Source: Paracoccaceae bacterium (GTDB taxonomy: Bacteria > Pseudomonadota > Alphaproteobacteria > Rhodobacterales > Rhodobacteraceae). From it: a stretch of 38,671 nt of DNA. Location: positions 1-38,671 of the forward strand of contig SKRW01000179.1 of the NCBI GenBank assembly GCA_007118295.1. The letters run 5' to 3'. Of this stretch, positions 35,995 to 38,671 are shown piece by piece; position 1 is the stretch's first letter; every line of letters starts with the position of its first letter. The notes below the pieces were generated by a model. That model searched no databases and was not told the origin of the DNA. It worked only from the letters and a program-made list of their open reading frames with translations. The translations under genes and the position numbers were made by a program.

Positions 35995-36366
35995 ATGTTG
36001 GATCGAAACACAGGCACCACCGTTGATGCCGAGCAGATCGCACAGGTTGCCAAGGCACTTGCCCATCCGGCCCGTGTGCGGATCATCGAATTTCTGCTGT
36101 CGCGGCCCGGTTGTATTGGGGGCGATATCGTCGATGAGGTTGGGCTGGCGCAATCGACCGTGTCCGAGCATCTGCGCATCCTGAAAGCGTCAGGTCTGGT
36201 TGTCGGCACGATTGAACGGCCCCGGATTTGTTATTCTTTGGATCCCGCTGCGCTTACGCCTCTTCATACATTGATCGGTCAGATCGAAGCGCGGGGGCCC
36301 GACAGTGCCGAGGCACCTTGCTGTTATATCCCCAAAGGCTGCATTCTGAAAGAAACCGGCCAATGA
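35995..36366 (+). CDS. arsR: ArsR-family arsenic-responsive repressor
   Basis: 123-residue winged-helix repressor. ALAHPARVRIIEFLLSRPG and the recognition helix LAQSTVSEHLRILKASGLV are standard. The As(III) site is not the common CxC in the recognition helix but the C-terminal Cys109-Cys110-(5 residues)-Cys116 (CCYIPKGC), the same spacing as recalled for Acidithiobacillus ArsR (Cys95, 96, 102). A GGAAG ribosome site precedes the ATG. Its stop overlaps the arsD stump as ATGA. It should repress the arsR–acr3–arsC operon through the dyad at 35943-35980. Confidence 0.95.
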   Translation: MLDRNTGTTVDAEQIAQVAKALAHPARVRIIEFLLSRPGCIGGDIVDEVGLAQSTVSEHLRILKASGLVVGTIERPRICYSLDPAALTPLHTLIGQIEARGPDSAEAPCCYIPKGCILKETGQ

Positions 36367-36494
36367 CCACACTGACTGCTTATGACCCCGCCATATGCTA
36401 CCCGGCTGGCCTCTCTGGCTCAGATGTCGACCAGAAGCCAATCACAGTTGCCGCTTGTCTGGACCGGTTAAAATCTCAGGGCGCGTGCTGGTAA
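36363..36494 (+). pseudogene. arsD: Truncated arsD relic
   Basis: 43 codons starting at the ATGA overlap with arsR: MTTLTAYDPAICYPAGLSG then SDVDQ...LDRLKSQG, stop. It aligns with the first third of the ~120-residue arsenic metallochaperone ArsD, but of the metal-binding Cys12-Cys13-Cys18 set only Cys12 remains (Cys13 is Tyr and Cys18 is Ser). The C-terminal two-thirds are missing. It is a relic, or at most a short leader peptide coupled to arsR. Confidence 0.8.
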
Positions 36495-36549
36495 GCCAGC
36501 ATTGCTGATGGATTGAAACACATACGCAGTCCCTGCGCGGCGATAAGGC

Positions 36550-36683
36550 CCACGCCTCCCACCCGCGCCGCGTCCGAGGGACCCGAGATCGCCTTTGTCC
36601 GCAATCGTCTTGCCGCGCGCTATGCCTTGGTGCCGATGCAAGCCGAATTTCCAGTAGGTGCTGCGCGCCCTTGTCCGCCCTGA
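36550..36683 (+). pseudogene. arsA: C-terminal relic of arsA (arsenite-pump ATPase)
   Basis: An open stretch in one frame, without a start, reads RAASEGPEIAFVRNRLAAR and YALVPMQAEFPVGAARP, ending at the stop at 36681. This resembles the last ~40 residues of ArsA ATPases (PEIxxVRxxLAxRxALVPxxAExPVG). A shift of one base at about 36660 would restore the usual LRAL ending. All ATPase motifs are missing. With the arsD stump it shows that an arsD–arsA pair was removed, leaving about 190 bases between the ends. Confidence 0.7.
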
Positions 36684-36720
36684 AACTGCACCTGCCTGAA
36701 CACTGAAGGAACACACCAAC

Positions 36721-37797
36721 ATGCCCATCTTTGAACGCTACCTTTCGGTCTGGGTCGCCCTTGCCATAATCGCCGGGCTGGGGCTTGGACAGATCGCGCC
36801 CGCGCTGGTGAACTTCCTTGCAAGTCTTGAATATGGCTCGATCAATTTCGTGGTCGCGGTGCTGATCTGGTTCATGGTCTATCCGATGATGGTGGGGGTG
36901 GATTTCACCTCGCTCAAGCGTGTGCATGAACGCCCCAAGGGGCTGATCATCACGCTGACGGTAAACTGGCTGATCAAGCCTTTCACCATGGCCGCCCTTG
37001 GTGTGCTGTTCTTCGAGTATGTCTTTGCCCCCTTCATCGAGCCGGGCACCGCCGGGCAATATATCGCGGGCATGATCCTGCTGGGCGCTGCCCCTTGCAC
37101 GGCGATGGTGTTTGTGTGGTCACAACTGACCAAGGGCGATCCGAATTACACGCTGGTGCAAGTGTCGCTGAATGACGTGATCATGATTTTTGCCTATGCG
37201 CCGATCGTCGCACTTCTGCTGGGTGTGACGGATATCACCGTGCCCTGGGAAACGCTGGTGCTGTCGGTGGTGCTGTATATCGTCGTTCCGCTGACGGCGG
37301 GGGTGATCACGCGGCTCTACCTGACGCGTGGCGCGCGCAATGCGGCAGAGGGCGAGGCGACAGTCGGCGCGTTCACAGCGCGGGTGAAACCTTTCTCGAT
37401 CCTCGGGCTGCTGGCGACAGTCGTGCTGCTGTTCGGGTTTCAGGGTGAGGTGATCCTTGACCGGCCCCTGATCATTCTGCTGATCGCCATCCCGCTGCTG
37501 ATCCAGTCCTATGGCATGTTCGCAGTCGCCTATTGGGCCGCGAAAGCATGGCGCGTGCCGCACAAGGTCGCTGCCCCCTGCGCGATGATCGGTACGTCGA
37601 ATTTCTTTGAACTGGCAGTGGCGGTGGCGATTGGCCTGTTCGGCCTGAACTCTATAGCGGCCCTTGTCACTGTGGTCGGCGTGCTGGTCGAGGTGCCGGT
37701 GATGCTGTCGCTTGTCTGGTTTGCCAATCGCACCCGCCACTGGTTTCCCGAACACGAAACGCCCATCCGAAGGCCGCGCACCAATGTGCAGAACTGA
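36721..37797 (+). CDS. acr3: ACR3-family arsenite efflux permease
   Basis: 358-residue inner-membrane protein with about ten helices that exports As(III) using the proton gradient. The conserved Cys126 in [13 protein letters not shown] and Glu324 in VLVEVPVML correspond to the Cys and Glu known to be needed in ACR3 proteins. [11 protein letters not shown] and [15 protein letters not shown] are further family marks. An AAGGA site lies 10 bases upstream. With arsA gone it works alone as a secondary transporter; ACR3 does not need ArsA. Followed by arsC after 27 bases. Confidence 0.96.
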   Translation: MPIFERYLSVWVALAIIAGLGLGQIAPALVNFLASLEYGSINFVVAVLIWFMVYPMMVGVDFTSLKRVHERPKGLIITLTVNWLIKPFTMAALGVLFFEYVFAPFIEPGTAGQYIAGMILLGAAPCTAMVFVWSQLTKGDPNYTLVQVSLNDVIMIFAYAPIVALLLGVTDITVPWETLVLSVVLYIVVPLTAGVITRLYLTRGARNAAEGEATVGAFTARVKPFSILGLLATVVLLFGFQGEVILDRPLIILLIAIPLLIQSYGMFAVAYWAAKAWRVPHKVAAPCAMIGTSNFFELAVAVAIGLFGLNSIAALVTVVGVLVEVPVMLSLVWFANRTRHWFPEHETPIRRPRTNVQN

Positions 37798-37824
37798 AAT
37801 GCTGACGCGGGGCATGATAGCAAA

Positions 37825-38220
37825 GTGAAAGGGAACAACTTGCGTATCTTGTTTCTCTGCGTGGCCAATTCCGCCCGCAGCCAGATGGCCGAGGGGCTGG
37901 CCCGCGCAATACTTCCCAAGGACATCGAGATCGCCAGCGCAGGCTCGGCGCCCGGTCAGATAAACCCGCTGGCGGTTCAGGCGATGTCCGAGATCGGCAT
38001 CGACATTTCCAGGCAATGGTCAAAACCGCTGGATGCAGCGGCCCCGGAAACCGCCGATTTGATCGTGACGCTCTGCACCGAAGAGGTCTGCCCTTTCGTT
38101 CCCGGCACTATCCATCGGCTGCACTGGCAGATTTCCGACCCCTCCTCGATCGGTGATATCGCCACTTTCCGCGCCGCCCGCGATCAGATCAGGGACAAGA
38201 TTGCAGGTCTGACGCTTTGA
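37825..38220 (+). CDS. arsC: Arsenate reductase, low-molecular-weight phosphatase type
   Basis: 131-residue enzyme that reduces arsenate to arsenite for export. The P-loop is FLCVANSARSQMAEG with nucleophile Cys12 (Cys-x5-Arg); the redox pair is predicted as Cys84 and Cys89 (TLCTEEVCPFVPG), with four residues between them where pI258 ArsC has six; Asp105 in SDPSS is the general acid. The thioredoxin-coupled mechanism is inferred. The start could be GTG 37825 or TTG 37840 (giving RILFLCVANS directly, with AGGGA upstream); the second is closer to family N-termini. Second structural gene of the ars operon. Confidence 0.93.
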   Translation: MKGNNLRILFLCVANSARSQMAEGLARAILPKDIEIASAGSAPGQINPLAVQAMSEIGIDISRQWSKPLDAAAPETADLIVTLCTEEVCPFVPGTIHRLHWQISDPSSIGDIATFRAARDQIRDKIAGLTL

Positions 38221-38314
38221 CGTTTGCGAGGGCGCAATGACTCCGCGCCGACATGCAACACGGCTTTAAAGCCCGCTGGCTGAAAGGATAGCCTGATCTG
38301 GGGGAAAGTGCCAA

Positions 38315-38549
38315 ATGATGCGGTATCAAAGACGCAAGGTCTTGATTGGGGCAAGCGCGGCGCTGCTGACCATGCCCCTTGTGCTGCGCGCGCAACCTGC
38401 GCCGTTCCGGTTTGGCCTGACCCCGGTATTCCTGGGCAATGACTGGCAATTGCTGGACCTTCTGCGCGCGCATCTAAGTACCAGGATGGGCCGAGAGGTC
38501 GAGTTTCTGCAGCGGCGCACTTACAAGGAAGTGACCGCCCTGTTGTTAG
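38315..38549 (+). pseudogene. PhnD-like substrate-binding protein gene, broken by an IS element
   Basis: N-terminal 78 residues of a phosphate/phosphite/phosphonate-type (PhnD) periplasmic binding protein: twin-arginine-like signal QRRKVLIGASAALLTMPLVL, then FRFGLTPVFLGNDWQLL and RRTYKEVTALLL, a typical start of the ars-linked PhnD/AioX group. The match stops at TTAG (38546-38549), where IS5-family sequence begins; the frame runs on 29 codons into the element and ends at 38638. It was probably the last gene of the ars operon. AioX-type proteins bind arsenite, but the part left cannot show the ligand. Confidence 0.8.
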
Positions 38550-38671
38550 ATTCAGGACTCATTGAAATTCATAGCCAGAACAGCACTGTTGCGGCGAGCG
38601 CGACTGCGGACAAGAAGACCTTCGGGCACCTATCATAGCGGGTTGCAACCCTTCGCCAGTCCTTCAGCCTC
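38550..38671 (-). mobile_element. IS5-family insertion sequence (IS427-like), partial, cut by window edge
   Basis: From 38671 to the stop at 38569 the minus strand gives RLKDWRRVATRYDRCPK and VFLSAVALAATVLFWL-stop, the characteristic C-terminus of IS5-family (IS427-group) transposases. The element edge is placed next to TTAG, by ATTCAGGACTCATTG, which resembles an IS end. TTAG could be the duplicated target; the second copy lies outside the window. Looks recent, since no frame damage is visible in the part seen. Confidence 0.8.

Noticed and set aside
36442-37059. 205-codon minus-strand open frame opposite the arsD/arsA relic and the acr3 start
   Set aside because: It crosses the start of a certain gene on the other strand and resembles no family; the plus-strand relics explain the region better.

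Overview
The window is chromosomal DNA from a high-GC alphaproteobacterium, most likely a member of the Rhodobacteraceae (order Rhodobacterales). The support is the gene order (ffh–GNAT–chorismate mutase–rpsP–rimM–trmD; dapB divergent from rbfA–truB; irr divergent from fabA; an Lrp pair divergent from ilvC), the dense packing with many 1- to 8-base overlaps, and three copies of a small GC-rich hairpin repeat ending in AAGATGAA. I saw no tRNA, rRNA or CRISPR array.

Layout. 1-5021: an acyl-CoA dehydrogenase (cut by the left edge) behind two tandem MerR regulators with an ACGT-type dyad between them, then two overlapping hotdog thioesterases and a MATE exporter. 5086-9341: pyrD and a DUF952 gene, two tandem Lrp/AsnC regulators, ilvC, and a DUF1285 gene. 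9417-16133: a tightly coupled four-gene operon (MoxR ATPase, DUF58, DUF4159 and a large membrane protein with a glutamine-amidotransferase-like fold). 16229-22903: a fluoroacetate-dehalogenase-like hydrolase with a complete catalytic set, a small exported protein, dapB, rbfA, an exported phosphodiester-glycosidase-like protein, truB, DUF1643, a RAYT transposase with its own pair of REP hairpins, irr and fabA. 22898-27590: a TRAP-TAXI transporter set (fused DctQM, DUF1850, TAXI binding protein), then a LysE exporter divergent from an Lrp-type regulator. 27663-33863: an orphan ParA, aroA (class II EPSP synthase), and on the minus strand the ffh-to-trmD translation operon. 34139-35272: an exported PQQ-type sugar dehydrogenase.

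The right end (35273-38671) is accessory DNA. A 720-base stretch holds a long imperfect hairpin and remains of two insertion sequences (IS21 istA; an internally deleted IS5-type transposase). Then comes an arsenic resistance operon: arsR with a nested operator and promoter, ACR3 efflux pump, and arsC. Between arsR and ACR3 lie a 43-codon stump of arsD that has lost two of its three metal-binding cysteines and a short C-terminal relic of arsA. The operon therefore looks as if it descended from arsR-D-A-acr3-arsC and lost the ArsDA chaperone/ATPase branch. After arsC, a PhnD-like binding-protein gene is broken by a second IS5-family element that runs off the window.

I found no clearly new multi-gene system. 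The best items for follow-up are the arsDA relic, the RAYT/REP pair with covarying stems, the dehalogenase, and the hairpin repeat inside the rpsP–rimM spacer.
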